64,000 bases of DNA from Reclinomonas americana ATCC 50394 (taxonomy: Eukaryota; Jakobida; Jakobea; Jakobida). Numbering within the stretch: position 1 is the stretch's first letter; each line of letters begins with the position of its first letter. Below are positions 42,370-51,660 of this stretch, one piece after another. Made by a program: the position numbers and the translations under genes. Under the pieces are notes generated by a model. That model saw nothing but the letters and a program-made list of their open reading frames with translations. It did not search any database and was not told where the DNA came from. Location: positions 434,001-498,000 of the forward strand of contig PS015010.1 in the NCBI GenBank assembly GCA_048213135.1, written 5' to 3'.

Positions 42370-44022
42370 CTAATTGGTAACTTCCTGCTTTTCCAATATT
42401 CTTCTGAGTATAGCGGTGTATTTTAGTGCATCTTCGTTTTGCGGCTCATACAGTAACATGCTGTTGAAATAATTCAATGCCTGTTCATAGTTCTTCCTGA
42501 TATTGGCTTCGTAGGTACCGAGGTAAGCATAGGCCGTTAGTAAAAGCGATTTGTTTTTTAATGAGTCTTTTGCTGCGATGGAAATAAGCCGCAGGTAATG
42601 GGGAACGGCCAGTCCAAGCTCCATGCTGGTATCGATTCTCGCGTTGGCCCTTGCCCGCATTAAGCTTCCATATATTTGCTCCGGGTATTTTACTTCGTAC
42701 AAAGTGAAAACACTATCGGCCCGGCTGTAACTTTTTGAACTGTATAACGCGAGTCCCCAGTTATATAAATCAAGGTTGGTAGGTGATTCTTTCGTGATAA
42801 ATATTCTCTCGCGCCAGACGGCCTCCCGCTCTTCATTTCCCAGCTCTTTCTGAAGATTGGCCAGGCTTATCATATAGTTTACTTTTTCTTTTTGATCTGT
42901 TTCTGCCGCAATTGCCTTTCTATACCACTCTATGGCTGAGGACCTGTCATTATCAAGGTCTTCCAGTAAACTGGCTTTTAATAGAAAATCCTTGGCTACA
43001 AGTTTATCGGCAGGCTGATTTTTAAAATACTTTTCGAGATGAGTTAAAGCAGTCGCGGAATCTTTCAACGCGGCATAGCTATAAGCCATCAATTTCTGAA
43101 GTCTTGCGTGGGTAGAATCGGGCCCGGCATGCATGATTTGTTTTGCAGCTGATATGGCCTCCTTATATTTACGGGAGAGATAATACAGATCTGTTTGAAG
43201 ATAATCCATATAAATAGAAGGTTCTGCATGCCTGCGGTAGGCATCAAGCATTTCCTGAGCCTTTACAACGTCTCTTTCGACATAATAATAATAAAGTTCC
43301 AGCATCGCGGGAGAATAGTTGCTGTCAATGAGCAGGGCTTTTTTAAACCGGTCTACATAAACTTCCGGGTTATTTTGAGACTGGTATATTCGTCCGTCAC
43401 GGTAAGCTGCTTCTGCGTAGGTCTTATCAATTGATAATGCTTCATTGTAAGAGAGAACAGCATTGCCTCCATCCGTCATTTTCCTGTAAGCGTCACCCAT
43501 CATTACATAAATACCAGGGTTGCGTTTGTCTCTCTTAGCTGCTATTCTTAATAATTCTACAGCCCAGGACGGATCCCCATGCTGGCTTTCAATGTTAGCC
43601 CTCGCCACGGCTAAGAGTGCGTCTGTGTCCTTATATTTTCCCAGTTGGAGTATCCGGTCCATTTCTATACGACTACCAACAGAATCCCCGCTATTCAATT
43701 TTAAATGAGCAGCACCAATTAAGATCAGGGGAAATTTCTTTTCCTGAAGTTCGTGCTGCCGGAAAATCTGCATCCCCGCTGCTATAGTATTCGCCGCTTC
43801 GGTTTCCTTTTCCTGTCGCAGATATACCTCACTTAACCAATACCAGGCATCTGTATTTCCTGGTTCCTGCTGCACAATATTTTTTAGTACAGCCGCCGCA
43901 CGATTATAGTTTTTGTAATAAAAGTGCTTTTGGGCTTCTTCTAATGTTTGACCGCTTGCAATAAAAACAAGGGCAAAGCAAAAAATTAACGAGGTGAGTA
44001 TTTTTTTGGGATACATAAACAT
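42370..44022 (-). CDS. Exported TPR-repeat protein
   Basis: A 550-residue protein with a signal peptide (to about 25, IASGQ) and about twelve TPR-type helical repeats along its whole length (for example NYNRAAAVLKNIVQQEPGN and YEQALNYFNSMLLYEPQNE). No enzymatic domain is present, so a periplasmic scaffold or chaperone-like role is likely. It follows the universal stress protein gene by 20 bases and is probably in the same transcript. The sequence looks AT-richer than the genes left of 42000. Confidence 0.85.
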   Translation of the reverse strand: MFMYPKKILTSLIFCFALVFIASGQTLEEAQKHFYYKNYNRAAAVLKNIVQQEPGNTDAWYWLSEVYLRQEKETEAANTIAAGMQIFRQHELQEKKFPLILIGAAHLKLNSGDSVGSRIEMDRILQLGKYKDTDALLAVARANIESQHGDPSWAVELLRIAAKRDKRNPGIYVMMGDAYRKMTDGGNAVLSYNEALSIDKTYAEAAYRDGRIYQSQNNPEVYVDRFKKALLIDSNYSPAMLELYYYYVERDVVKAQEMLDAYRRHAEPSIYMDYLQTDLYYLSRKYKEAISAAKQIMHAGPDSTHARLQKLMAYSYAALKDSATALTHLEKYFKNQPADKLVAKDFLLKASLLEDLDNDRSSAIEWYRKAIAAETDQKEKVNYMISLANLQKELGNEEREAVWRERIFITKESPTNLDLYNWGLALYSSKSYSRADSVFTLYEVKYPEQIYGSLMRARANARIDTSMELGLAVPHYLRLISIAAKDSLKNKSLLLTAYAYLGTYEANIRKNYEQALNYFNSMLLYEPQNEDALKYTAILRRILEKQEVTN

Positions 44023-44042
44023 ATTTTTTATTGCGCACAGGG

Positions 44043-44894
44043 TTATATATTCTCAACAGGGTTAAGCGTAAGAACCGGTGGTGCGGCATATTTTTGAATT
44101 ATATTTTTGAAGAATGAAGAAAAGAAGCCCGGCATGGCGCTCTGTTTTCCCGGATTCAGGATAACGAGGTCGGCTGATTCTGCACGGGCGTACCTTTCGA
44201 TCGCGCTTGCCACATTATCACTTATAATATTTTCAATTTGTACCTTGGCCACACAATGCTCTTTTATCAGCTGTGAGGCCTTCACCAGGTAGTGCAAAGC
44301 TTTTTCCTTTTCTTCTGCCCGGGAAACACCCAGCAGCTTTATAGTACAGGAAGCCCCTGATGCAAAGTATATTCCGTAAATGATCTTCCTGATAGGCAAA
44401 AAATCAGTAACCGGTATTACAATTGACCGCATGGGAATGATCTTCCTGTTTGCTGGCACTGTAATGACTGGGATATTTGTTTTACTTGCTATCTTGTCTG
44501 GATTAAACTTTAGTTTTCTTTTGCCGATGAACTTGCTTTTTTGACCAATAAATACAAGATCAATTTTTTGGGCCTGAACGAACTCCATGATCTCGTCTGT
44601 CCAGTTCCCCGTTCGGATAGTGATATGCGTACCGGGATTGTCCTCACTTTGATCAGATAAGTAGGTGTTTCTTATCTTATATTCAAGCTCTTTATAGTTA
44701 TCGGGTTGAGGTAAAGGAGAAAGAAGATGCCCTTGTGTTAGCATCAGCCCTTTCAATGGGCCAATGCCGTCTACATGAAGTAAATGGACAATACACTTAT
44801 GCTGCACAGCAAATTCCATCGCTTTTTCTGCCGCACTTTTTGATCTGCCAGAAAAGTCAACAGGAACAAGTATTCTGTTTACAAGTTTTTGCAT
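44043..44894 (-). CDS. Tandem universal stress protein (UspA-like)
   Basis: A 283-residue protein made of two Usp folds (about 1-145 and 150-280). The first starts VNRILVPVDFSGRSKSAAEKA and ends with LVFIGQKSKFIGK and NIPVITVPA; the second has SIVIPVTDFLPI and LVILNPGKQSAMPGFFSSF. The GxxG ATP-binding pattern is only partly kept, so nucleotide binding is uncertain. Three ATTAAAA heptamers in 11-base phase lie 46-74 bases upstream. Confidence 0.9.
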   Translation of the reverse strand: MQKLVNRILVPVDFSGRSKSAAEKAMEFAVQHKCIVHLLHVDGIGPLKGLMLTQGHLLSPLPQPDNYKELEYKIRNTYLSDQSEDNPGTHITIRTGNWTDEIMEFVQAQKIDLVFIGQKSKFIGKRKLKFNPDKIASKTNIPVITVPANRKIIPMRSIVIPVTDFLPIRKIIYGIYFASGASCTIKLLGVSRAEEKEKALHYLVKASQLIKEHCVAKVQIENIISDNVASAIERYARAESADLVILNPGKQSAMPGFFSSFFKNIIQKYAAPPVLTLNPVENI

Positions 44895-44939
44895 TTAATA
44901 ATAGTTCCCACAATATTAACCGGGCCAGATAAGTCCGGC

Positions 44940-44968
44940 ATTAAAAGAGGATTAAAATGTGATTAAAA
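44940..44968. promoter_or_regulatory. Three ATTAAAA heptamers in 11-base phase (candidate operator A)
   Basis: ATTAAAA occurs at 44940-44946, 44951-44957 and 44962-44968, each pair separated by four bases. Direct heptamers with an 11-base period are the usual target layout of OmpR/PhoB-type regulators. The array lies between divergent genes and ends just where a -33 element would be for the +-strand -7 box at 44994. Confidence 0.55.
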
Positions 44969-44993
44969 AGAAAAACAGACCTGCTGAATCCTA

Positions 44994-45001
44994 TACTTTT
45001 G
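44994..45001 (+). promoter_or_regulatory. -7 element TACTTTTG of the small ORF
   Basis: TACTTTTG fits TAnnTTTG. No TTTG -33 element is present; instead candidate operator A ends 25 bases upstream, as expected for an activator-dependent promoter. Confidence 0.45.
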
Positions 45002-45062
45002 CCTGTAGTCTTTAAACTATTGTCTTCATCCCAATAAATGTATCACCCGAGGAATACTTATC

Positions 45063-45260
45063 ATGGAAAATTTAAAAAATCTGGATACGAATGCTTTGAT
45101 TGAGCTACTGGCGAAGCATACCCGGGAATATACCCAGATGCTGGCGGATCATGAAAAAGGGGAAAATTTTATCAGGTGCAGAGATATCATCGATAACATT
45201 CAAAAAGAAATATCATCCAGGGTACAAAATAAAGAGAATCTTTCGGCAAATGATCACTGA
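45063..45260 (+). CDS. Small helical protein (uncharacterised)
   Basis: A 65-residue charged protein, mainly helical, with no membrane segment or Cys pair. A GAGGA ribosome-binding site about ten bases before the ATG supports translation. It lies between the universal stress protein and histidine kinase genes and ends ten bases before the kinase stop. No family is recognised. The -7 box at 44994 and the operator-like heptamers suggest that it belongs to the same regulated block. Confidence 0.6.
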   Translation: MENLKNLDTNALIELLAKHTREYTQMLADHEKGENFIRCRDIIDNIQKEISSRVQNKENLSANDH

Positions 45261-45270
45261 AATGACGCTG

Positions 45271-46647
45271 TCAATGCAGGACGTTGGGGATATTAATGGT
45301 AAATAATGTACCTGTCTCAAAATGAGATTTAACACTGATACTCCCTTTATGCAATGAGATAATTCTCTTTGTCAAAGTAAGTCCTAGCCCAAAACCGGGT
45401 TTTGCTGAAGCAGAAACGGTTCTGAAAAATGGCTGAAAGATATGCTGGATCTCTGCTTCTGTTAAGACCTCTCCCTTATTGGAAACCTCAATGGTTATGC
45501 CTGAATCCAGAAAATTTGCGGTAATGACGGATTCGTTGTTGTCGGCGTATTTGCAGCCATTCTCGATGATATTTCGGAATGCTATATAGAGTAGATTGGA
45601 ATTACCAAAAGTAGTCAGAAGTTGTTCGTCATCAGGGAAATGATCAAAGTGGAGTATCGTTTTGTAATCGGGATGTTGTGACTGTACTTCCGACACTACC
45701 CTAAACAAGAGTTCATCAACCCGCACAGGCTCAAGGTCTATGCTTCCCTGTGACCCGATTTTAGCAATGTCTAAAAGACTTTTGGTAAGTTGTTGCAGGC
45801 CGAGAATGTCTTCATGAACGCTCTCCAGTATTTCCTTATACGAAGCAACAGACCTTTCTTTCTGCATGGCAACTTCTATCTGTGTAGATATTGAAGTGAG
45901 GGGAGTAGAGAGTTCGTGTGATGCGTTGGATATAAAGCGGCGCTGGATAGCAAAGGAGTCCTGTAACCTGTCCAGGAGCCCGTTTATGGTTTTTATCATA
46001 ACGCCTAATTCGTCTTTCCTGTAAGTAATGTTTACACGTTTAGAAAGATTATTAGAGGTAATGAGTTTAAGTTCATCAGTTATTGATTTTATGGGTAAGA
46101 TGATCTTCCTGGCAAAAAACATCCCGATCAAGAAGGAAAGAACAATAGCTACAACAAATGCAAGCAGCAGAATTTTCGCTAACAGGCTAAGGAATTCACG
46201 CCCTTCTATATTCCGGGCTGATACAAGTACAAAGTAGCTGGCATTGCCGGATTGTGAATGAATGATAACGGCCTCTTTCTTATTGGCGGTGAAGAAATGC
46301 CGATCGCCGCTATCCAGTGATTTGAGCGTTTCAACAGGAACCGAAATGAAATCCCTGGGCTTGTCGGCGTAACTATAAATGGCTTTACCAGTACTGTCGA
46401 ATATCTGTACACTTTTATACAGAAGGGTGACAACCACCGACGAATCCACTTTGCGTAACACGGATAAATCGCTGTCCTTCGAACTTTCGTAAAGTTTGGC
46501 CGTGCTTAAAGCCCGGTTCAGTAAACGTGTGTTAAAATTTCTTTTTTGTTCAGAAGCGTCAAAATAGTAAACGGCGGTGCCTACGATAGTGAGTATCAAC
46601 ATTGTCAGTAAAGAGAAGAGGAGTGCTATCTTATATCGTATACTCAT
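45271..46647 (-). CDS. HAMP-type sensor histidine kinase
   Basis: A 458-residue membrane kinase. Helices at about 8-28 and 160-183 flank a periplasmic sensor of about 130 residues. A HAMP linker (IKSITDELKLITSNNLSKRV) leads to the H-box FISNASHELSTPLTSI (His near 242) and an ATPase domain with NIIENGCKYADN and GFGLGLTLTKRI. It overlaps the response regulator stop by one base (TAATG), a strongly coupled pair. The sensor's signal is unknown, but the neighbours suggest ion or envelope stress. Confidence 0.94.
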   Translation of the reverse strand: MSIRYKIALLFSLLTMLILTIVGTAVYYFDASEQKRNFNTRLLNRALSTAKLYESSKDSDLSVLRKVDSSVVVTLLYKSVQIFDSTGKAIYSYADKPRDFISVPVETLKSLDSGDRHFFTANKKEAVIIHSQSGNASYFVLVSARNIEGREFLSLLAKILLLAFVVAIVLSFLIGMFFARKIILPIKSITDELKLITSNNLSKRVNITYRKDELGVMIKTINGLLDRLQDSFAIQRRFISNASHELSTPLTSISTQIEVAMQKERSVASYKEILESVHEDILGLQQLTKSLLDIAKIGSQGSIDLEPVRVDELLFRVVSEVQSQHPDYKTILHFDHFPDDEQLLTTFGNSNLLYIAFRNIIENGCKYADNNESVITANFLDSGITIEVSNKGEVLTEAEIQHIFQPFFRTVSASAKPGFGLGLTLTKRIISLHKGSISVKSHFETGTLFTINIPNVLH

Positions 46648-47330
46648 TATTTATCCTTTAGGATATAGCCCATTCCAACATGGGTTTGAATCAATTTCGT
46701 TTCAAAATCCCGGTCAATCTTCTTCCTGAGGAAATTGATGTATACGTCTGTAACATTGGTTTTTGTGTCGAAATCCAATCCCCAGACTTTTTCCACTATA
46801 TCAATCCGGGTAAGCATCCTGTTTTTATTACGCATAAAATATTCAAGTAGCTGAAACTCTTTGGCAGTTAAGGAAATCGGGGTGCCCGACCGGGTAACCT
46901 CCTTGCTATCCAGATTCATTTCCAGGTCGGCTGCTTTTAGTATGTTTTTTGGCGTAAAATCGATCTGCTGGGTACGCTTTAAAAGTGCCTTAATTCGTGC
47001 AAGCAGTTCCCTGAACTCAAACGGCTTTACAAGATAGTCATCGGCGCCGGCTTCGAAACCTTCAAGCTTGTCATCAGTATTGTTCAGGGCAGTAAGCATA
47101 ATAATGGGAGTTTGCGCATTCCTGTTCCTGATATTTCTGCATAGCTCGTATCCGCTCATCCCGGGCATATTGATATCTGTTATCACCAGGTCGAATGATT
47201 GGTTGTCAAAAATTCTGAACCCTATGTTGCCATCATAAGCTACATCTACAGCAAAACCAAGTTCTGTAAGTCCCTTAAAGATGGTATCCGCGATCTTCTT
47301 CTCATCTTCAATCAGTAATATCTTTGTCAT
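46647..47330 (-). CDS. OmpR-family response regulator
   Basis: A 227-residue regulator. The receiver (1-120) has the acidic pair EDEKK, phospho-acceptor Asp in VITDINMPGMSGYEL (near 51), TALNN and VKPFEF. The winged-helix DNA-binding domain (about 130-225) has SLTAKEFQLLEYFMRNKNRM and VTDVYINFLRKKIDR. It is the obvious partner of the downstream kinase. The phased ATTAAAA heptamers at 44940 and 48715 are its candidate binding sites; this is inference. Confidence 0.95.
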   Translation of the reverse strand: MTKILLIEDEKKIADTIFKGLTELGFAVDVAYDGNIGFRIFDNQSFDLVITDINMPGMSGYELCRNIRNRNAQTPIIMLTALNNTDDKLEGFEAGADDYLVKPFEFRELLARIKALLKRTQQIDFTPKNILKAADLEMNLDSKEVTRSGTPISLTAKEFQLLEYFMRNKNRMLTRIDIVEKVWGLDFDTKTNVTDVYINFLRKKIDRDFETKLIQTHVGMGYILKDK

Positions 47331-47356
47331 TTTCAGCTTATTTCAATTGCAGAATT

Positions 47357-48625
47357 TTAAATTTGTTCCTGGATAATAAATACTGCAACCCCAATTATAA
47401 AGCCAATAAATGCTATCCAGCTTATTTTTTTCAGGTACCATCCAAAACTGATATTCTCAATTCCCATTACCGCCACACCGGCGGCAGAGCCAATGATTAT
47501 TATGCTGCCGCCAGTTCCTGTAGTAAGTGCCAGTAATTCCCAAAATGAATGATCCGTGGGATAAGAAGTGAGGTCATACATTCCTTGCGAGGCAGCAACC
47601 AATGGAACATTATCCACGATCGCTGACAGGATACCAAGAAATGTACCGACCAGGTAATCATTTTTCAATGTACCGTTTAATGAAATGGCAAGTTGCCTGA
47701 GTACACCTTGTGATTGTAAGGCGGAAACAGCCAATAGTATTCCCAGGAAAAATAAAATACTTGGTGTGTCGATCTTTTGTAAGGCCTTTGAAACAGTATA
47801 TCTTTCTGCGTGCCCTGGTTCTTTAGTTTTATGAATTATTGTTGTAATGATCCACATACATCCTAATGCCAGCAGGATACCCATAAATGGAGGCAAATGA
47901 GTGACCGTTTTAAAGACGGGTACAAAAATAAGAAAGCCAATTCCCGCAAACAGTATTACGCGACCTTCTTTTCTTTCTTCGGGCGTACAGTCTGAAACGG
48001 CAAAAGAGGAAATGGTTTTGCCCCTGAAACGTGAAGCCATGATCAGTGAAGGGACCAGGCTCACGGCAATACTCGGAAGTATCAATTGCTTCATAATACT
48101 CAGCGAAGTAATCTGCCCGCCAATCCATAGCATCGTTGTCGTCACATCCCCTAAAGGAGACCATGCCCCGCCGGCATTGGCTGAAATAATTACGATACCG
48201 GAAAACCAGAGCCGGTCTTCTTTTTCTTTCAATAGTTTTGAGCAAAGTGAGCTGATGACTATGGCAGTAGTAAGGTTATCAAGTAAAGCCGAAAGAATAA
48301 AGGTTAAACCGGAAATCAGCAGGAGCAGCTTACTTTTACTTCTTGTGTTTATTTTTTGCGTGATGATGTCGAAGCCATTATGGGAATCAATAATTTCAAC
48401 GATCGTCATAGCTCCCAACAGGAAAAACAAAATGGATGCTATATCTCCGAGATGATGTAATAATTCATCCGTAACAGATTCGGTATTTCCCTGGAATATA
48501 TAGATGACCCAGCAAAGTACGCCTGTAATAAGGGCTGATGCAGATTTGTTTATTCTGAGTTTGTGTTCAAGGGCTATCATTATATAGCCTGCAATGAATA
48601 CAGATAAAATAATTGTTGTAACCAT
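47357..48625 (-). CDS. nhaD: NhaD-type Na+/H+ antiporter
   Basis: A 422-residue membrane protein with about 11-12 helices of the ion transporter (IT) superfamily. ATG at 48625 is chosen over the one at 48679 because it starts the first helix (MVTTIILSVFIAGYIMIALE). Landmarks are LSALLDNLTTAIVISSLCSK, ANAGGAWSPLGDVTTTMLWIGG and AIVDNVPLVAAS, typical of NhaD. It would expel Na+ (or Li+) in exchange for H+ at the inner membrane. It is followed after 26 bases by the response regulator and kinase, suggesting one operon with feedback control. Confidence 0.92.
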   Translation of the reverse strand: MVTTIILSVFIAGYIMIALEHKLRINKSASALITGVLCWVIYIFQGNTESVTDELLHHLGDIASILFFLLGAMTIVEIIDSHNGFDIITQKINTRSKSKLLLLISGLTFILSALLDNLTTAIVISSLCSKLLKEKEDRLWFSGIVIISANAGGAWSPLGDVTTTMLWIGGQITSLSIMKQLILPSIAVSLVPSLIMASRFRGKTISSFAVSDCTPEERKEGRVILFAGIGFLIFVPVFKTVTHLPPFMGILLALGCMWIITTIIHKTKEPGHAERYTVSKALQKIDTPSILFFLGILLAVSALQSQGVLRQLAISLNGTLKNDYLVGTFLGILSAIVDNVPLVAASQGMYDLTSYPTDHSFWELLALTTGTGGSIIIIGSAAGVAVMGIENISFGWYLKKISWIAFIGFIIGVAVFIIQEQI

Positions 48626-48714
48626 CAAAGGGTTGTTGTTTTTGTCAGATACCGTGATTCGGTGTTTTTGCGAACACAAAATCGCATTTAAAATGAATTC
48701 TTATACTTGTCCGT

Positions 48715-48732
48715 ATTAAAATCCGATTAAAA
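48715..48732. promoter_or_regulatory. Two ATTAAAA heptamers in 11-base phase (candidate operator B)
   Basis: ATTAAAA at 48715-48721 and 48726-48732 with a four-base spacer, the same unit and spacing as operator A at 44940. It lies between the divergent nhaD and GT-A-like genes. Confidence 0.5.
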
Positions 48733-48833
48733 TTCAGTTTACTTGCTCATCCGGCTAAAAATTCAGGCTAACTTTAAACGAGTTAGCAACTATTTGATTT
48801 TATTAGGCCATATCGTCTGCAATCCTGGAAAAG

Positions 48834-50108
48834 ATGCCGGCCAGGCAAAATCTGCTTCTAAATATGATAACAAATGTAGCGATAGGCTTTGTAACCGGAA
48901 GGAAACACTTTCAAAATGTTCTTCGTTCCTATATTAATAATTGGATGGAGAACGGGGTTATCCAGGACAAGAAAATCAGGCTTCACATTTTTGTGGCTTA
49001 TGACCTGAAATATCATAAAACAAAAATAAGCGATTACAAAAAAATTCCTCCTGAACTGGCTAATATGGTCGATTCTATTCATTTCCTGGATTCGGCCATT
49101 GTAAAGCAGGAAGTTCAGCAGCTTGGCGAGTGTGGCATTATTTCACCAGCGGAAAGCAGGCTGTTGTTTGGAGAAGGATATGCGGGAAAGAGGAATGTGG
49201 TTACCTATTTTGCCATTAAGAAAAAAATGGACAGGCTGATCTTTATTGATGATGATGAGTACCCGGTGGCAACTTACAAAAATGATTACGGAAAACTCAA
49301 CTGGATGGGGCAAAGTGTGGTGGGTACACACCTGAAGTATATTGAGAACGCCGATATTACTCATGGTCATCATTGCGGTTATATTTCTCCTATTCCATTC
49401 ATTCGGTTTAATCATCTGTTATCAGAAGATGATTTCAGCGAGTTTATAGATGCAATAAGCAATGATATTATTTCGTGGACAAAAATCAGGAACCTGATTA
49501 TCAACCATAAAGGGATTACCTATTCAGACCCATGTATTATCAATAAGGAAATTGTTTCAGAGGTAGAAGAGAAGTCGGGAATGAAGTTTATTTCAGGGGC
49601 AAATTTATGCCTGAACCTGGGAAATACAAATGACCTTCCGCCTTTTTATAATCCGCCAGGTGCAAGAGGCGAGGATACATTCATGAGCACAGGCTTATCC
49701 GATCTTAAGGTGCTGAAGGTCCCCTGCTATACTTTTCATGATGGTTTTCTTACCTATAAAAACCTGCTGAATGGCGTGTTGCCGGTATCGCTCGATGCAA
49801 TAGACAGCGCTTCTCCGGTAATAGTAAAGCGTTTTATTAATGCAGCTGTTGGCTGGGTCCGGTATAAGCCGCTTATGATGTATATAACAAAGAGAGATAA
49901 GTTTGATCTTCTTATGATGAAAATGAAAAGCCAGCTGGAGTCGAGTGTCCCTAAGCTTTGCGAGTACTTTCAAACCAGGGATTTCGAGGCTATTCATAAA
50001 GAGTTTGCCCATTACTATAAAAATGTTAACCGGCATTTTAAAGAATTTTCAGCAACCAAATCCGCATGGTCAGAACTTATGCGTAACAAGGGCGGATTTG
50101 TGGAATAA
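48834..50108 (+). CDS. Unrecognised GT-A-like protein linked to a ClC gene
   Basis: A 424-residue cytoplasmic protein. I do not recognise its family. It opens with MITNVAIGFVTGRKHFQNVL (from residue 11; the true start could be the ATG at 48864). A strand ending LIFIDDDEYPVA (Asp triplet near 139-141) resembles the DxD metal site of GT-A glycosyltransferases, and GARGEDTFMS (near 276) recalls the catalytic ED motif of GT2 enzymes. It lacks membrane helices. The ClC gene begins 27 bases after its stop, so the two are probably co-transcribed. Confidence 0.72.
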   Translation: MPARQNLLLNMITNVAIGFVTGRKHFQNVLRSYINNWMENGVIQDKKIRLHIFVAYDLKYHKTKISDYKKIPPELANMVDSIHFLDSAIVKQEVQQLGECGIISPAESRLLFGEGYAGKRNVVTYFAIKKKMDRLIFIDDDEYPVATYKNDYGKLNWMGQSVVGTHLKYIENADITHGHHCGYISPIPFIRFNHLLSEDDFSEFIDAISNDIISWTKIRNLIINHKGITYSDPCIINKEIVSEVEEKSGMKFISGANLCLNLGNTNDLPPFYNPPGARGEDTFMSTGLSDLKVLKVPCYTFHDGFLTYKNLLNGVLPVSLDAIDSASPVIVKRFINAAVGWVRYKPLMMYITKRDKFDLLMMKMKSQLESSVPKLCEYFQTRDFEAIHKEFAHYYKNVNRHFKEFSATKSAWSELMRNKGGFVE

Positions 50109-50135
50109 GCAAAGGCTAAAAATTCTGCTACAGAA

Positions 50136-51548
50136 ATGAATACAGTGAATATCCTGAAAACGATAAAAAACAAGTTTAAGTCGAGATTTGATCGCATCAC
50201 CAATGAACGGGTAAGGGTTAATATTTTAAATGCTTTTCCTTTTTGGCTGGGTGCTTTTATTTCTGGTGCAACTGCTGTACTGTTTGCTTATCTTTTTTCT
50301 TTGGCAGAATACGGATCAGTTTACTTCTTTAAAAAGGCGGGTTGGTCTTTTTTTATCATCACTCCCGCTTGTTTTGTGATTGCATATATGATAGTAGAAA
50401 AATATGCGCCATTCGCAAGAGGAAGCGGTATACCACAGGTAAGTGCGGCAATCGAACTTTCTAATCCTAAACATCACTACAAGGTAAATGCCCTGCTTGG
50501 ATTAAGGGTTATTATTGTCAAGTTTTTCTCCTGTTTAATTATGGTTTTCGGGGGCGGGGCAATAGGGAGAGAAGGCCCTACAATACAAATATCAGCGTCT
50601 ATATTTAAAAAAATCAACGATATTCTTCCTGCCTGGTACCCCAAAATCTCTAAACGAAACATGATCGTGACCGGGGCTGCAGCTGGCCTTGCCGCTGCCT
50701 TCAATACGCCACTCGGAGGTATTGTTTTTGCCATAGAAGAATTGACCAAAACACACTTTAGTTTTTTTAAATCAGCATTGCTTACAGGTGTTATCATTGC
50801 AGGGTTAACAGCATTGAATTTTCTTGGTCCGTATTTATATCTCGGATATCCGCAGTTGAACGGGATAAGTAAGTGGATAATCCTGCCTATACTTCTCCTT
50901 TCCATTATCGTAGGACTTGCGGGCAGTATAATGGGTAAGATTATACTTGCGATCCTGAACTGGAAAAAAAGGATCAACAATAAGTATCTTAAAGTTACTT
51001 ACGTAATCTTATGCGGGTTAGTAATTGCTTTGGCAGCGTTATTTATCGATTACAGGGTGCTGGGTTCAGGAAAAGAGATCATGGTTTCGGCCTTGTTTAC
51101 TGAGAATAAACAAATTGAGTGGTATATCCCTGTTTTAAGAATTTTTGGTCCTATCATTTCTTTTTCAACTGGTTCAGCTGGCGGAATATTCGCTCCGTCG
51201 TTAAGTGCTGGAGCGAGTATAGGGGGCGCTCTTGCCGGGTGGTTTCATTTGACTGCTACGGATACCAACCTTTTAATCTTATGCGGAATGACAGGGTTTC
51301 TAACCAGTATCACCCGCAGCCCTTTTACTTCATCTATCCTGGTGTTGGAAATGACAAACAGCCATAACGTAATATTTTATATCATGCTTACGGCCTTACT
51401 GGCGAATTTGATTGCCCAGGCTGTTACCAGGCACTCTTTCTACGATCATTTAAAAGTTCAATACGTCAATGAAATTCATAAGAGTAACATACAGGAGGCT
51501 GCTTCTCCTTTACCTGATCCCGGTCTAACGGGTACTCTTAGCGGATAG
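50136..51548 (+). CDS. ClC-family chloride channel or H+/Cl- antiporter
   Basis: A 470-residue membrane protein. It has the three ClC selectivity motifs: GSGIPQ (about 98-103), GREGPTIQ (about 144-151, with the gating Glu) and GSAGGIFAPSL (near 350). The FAIEELTKTHF helix keeps a Glu at the place of the inner proton Glu of E. coli ClC, so proton-coupled exchange rather than a plain channel is likely. There are no CBS domains. It probably forms an operon with the GT-A-like gene. Confidence 0.93.
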   Translation: MNTVNILKTIKNKFKSRFDRITNERVRVNILNAFPFWLGAFISGATAVLFAYLFSLAEYGSVYFFKKAGWSFFIITPACFVIAYMIVEKYAPFARGSGIPQVSAAIELSNPKHHYKVNALLGLRVIIVKFFSCLIMVFGGGAIGREGPTIQISASIFKKINDILPAWYPKISKRNMIVTGAAAGLAAAFNTPLGGIVFAIEELTKTHFSFFKSALLTGVIIAGLTALNFLGPYLYLGYPQLNGISKWIILPILLLSIIVGLAGSIMGKIILAILNWKKRINNKYLKVTYVILCGLVIALAALFIDYRVLGSGKEIMVSALFTENKQIEWYIPVLRIFGPIISFSTGSAGGIFAPSLSAGASIGGALAGWFHLTATDTNLLILCGMTGFLTSITRSPFTSSILVLEMTNSHNVIFYIMLTALLANLIAQAVTRHSFYDHLKVQYVNEIHKSNIQEAASPLPDPGLTGTLSG

Positions 51549-51660
51549 AAGGGGATTGTGCTTTCCAGTATATAGCCTGTGCCCGGAGATCATTACTTCG
51601 AACAGTAAGCATAACTGCAGGTGTCGCCGGGTTTGCCATCAATTGTGTTATACCGAATAA

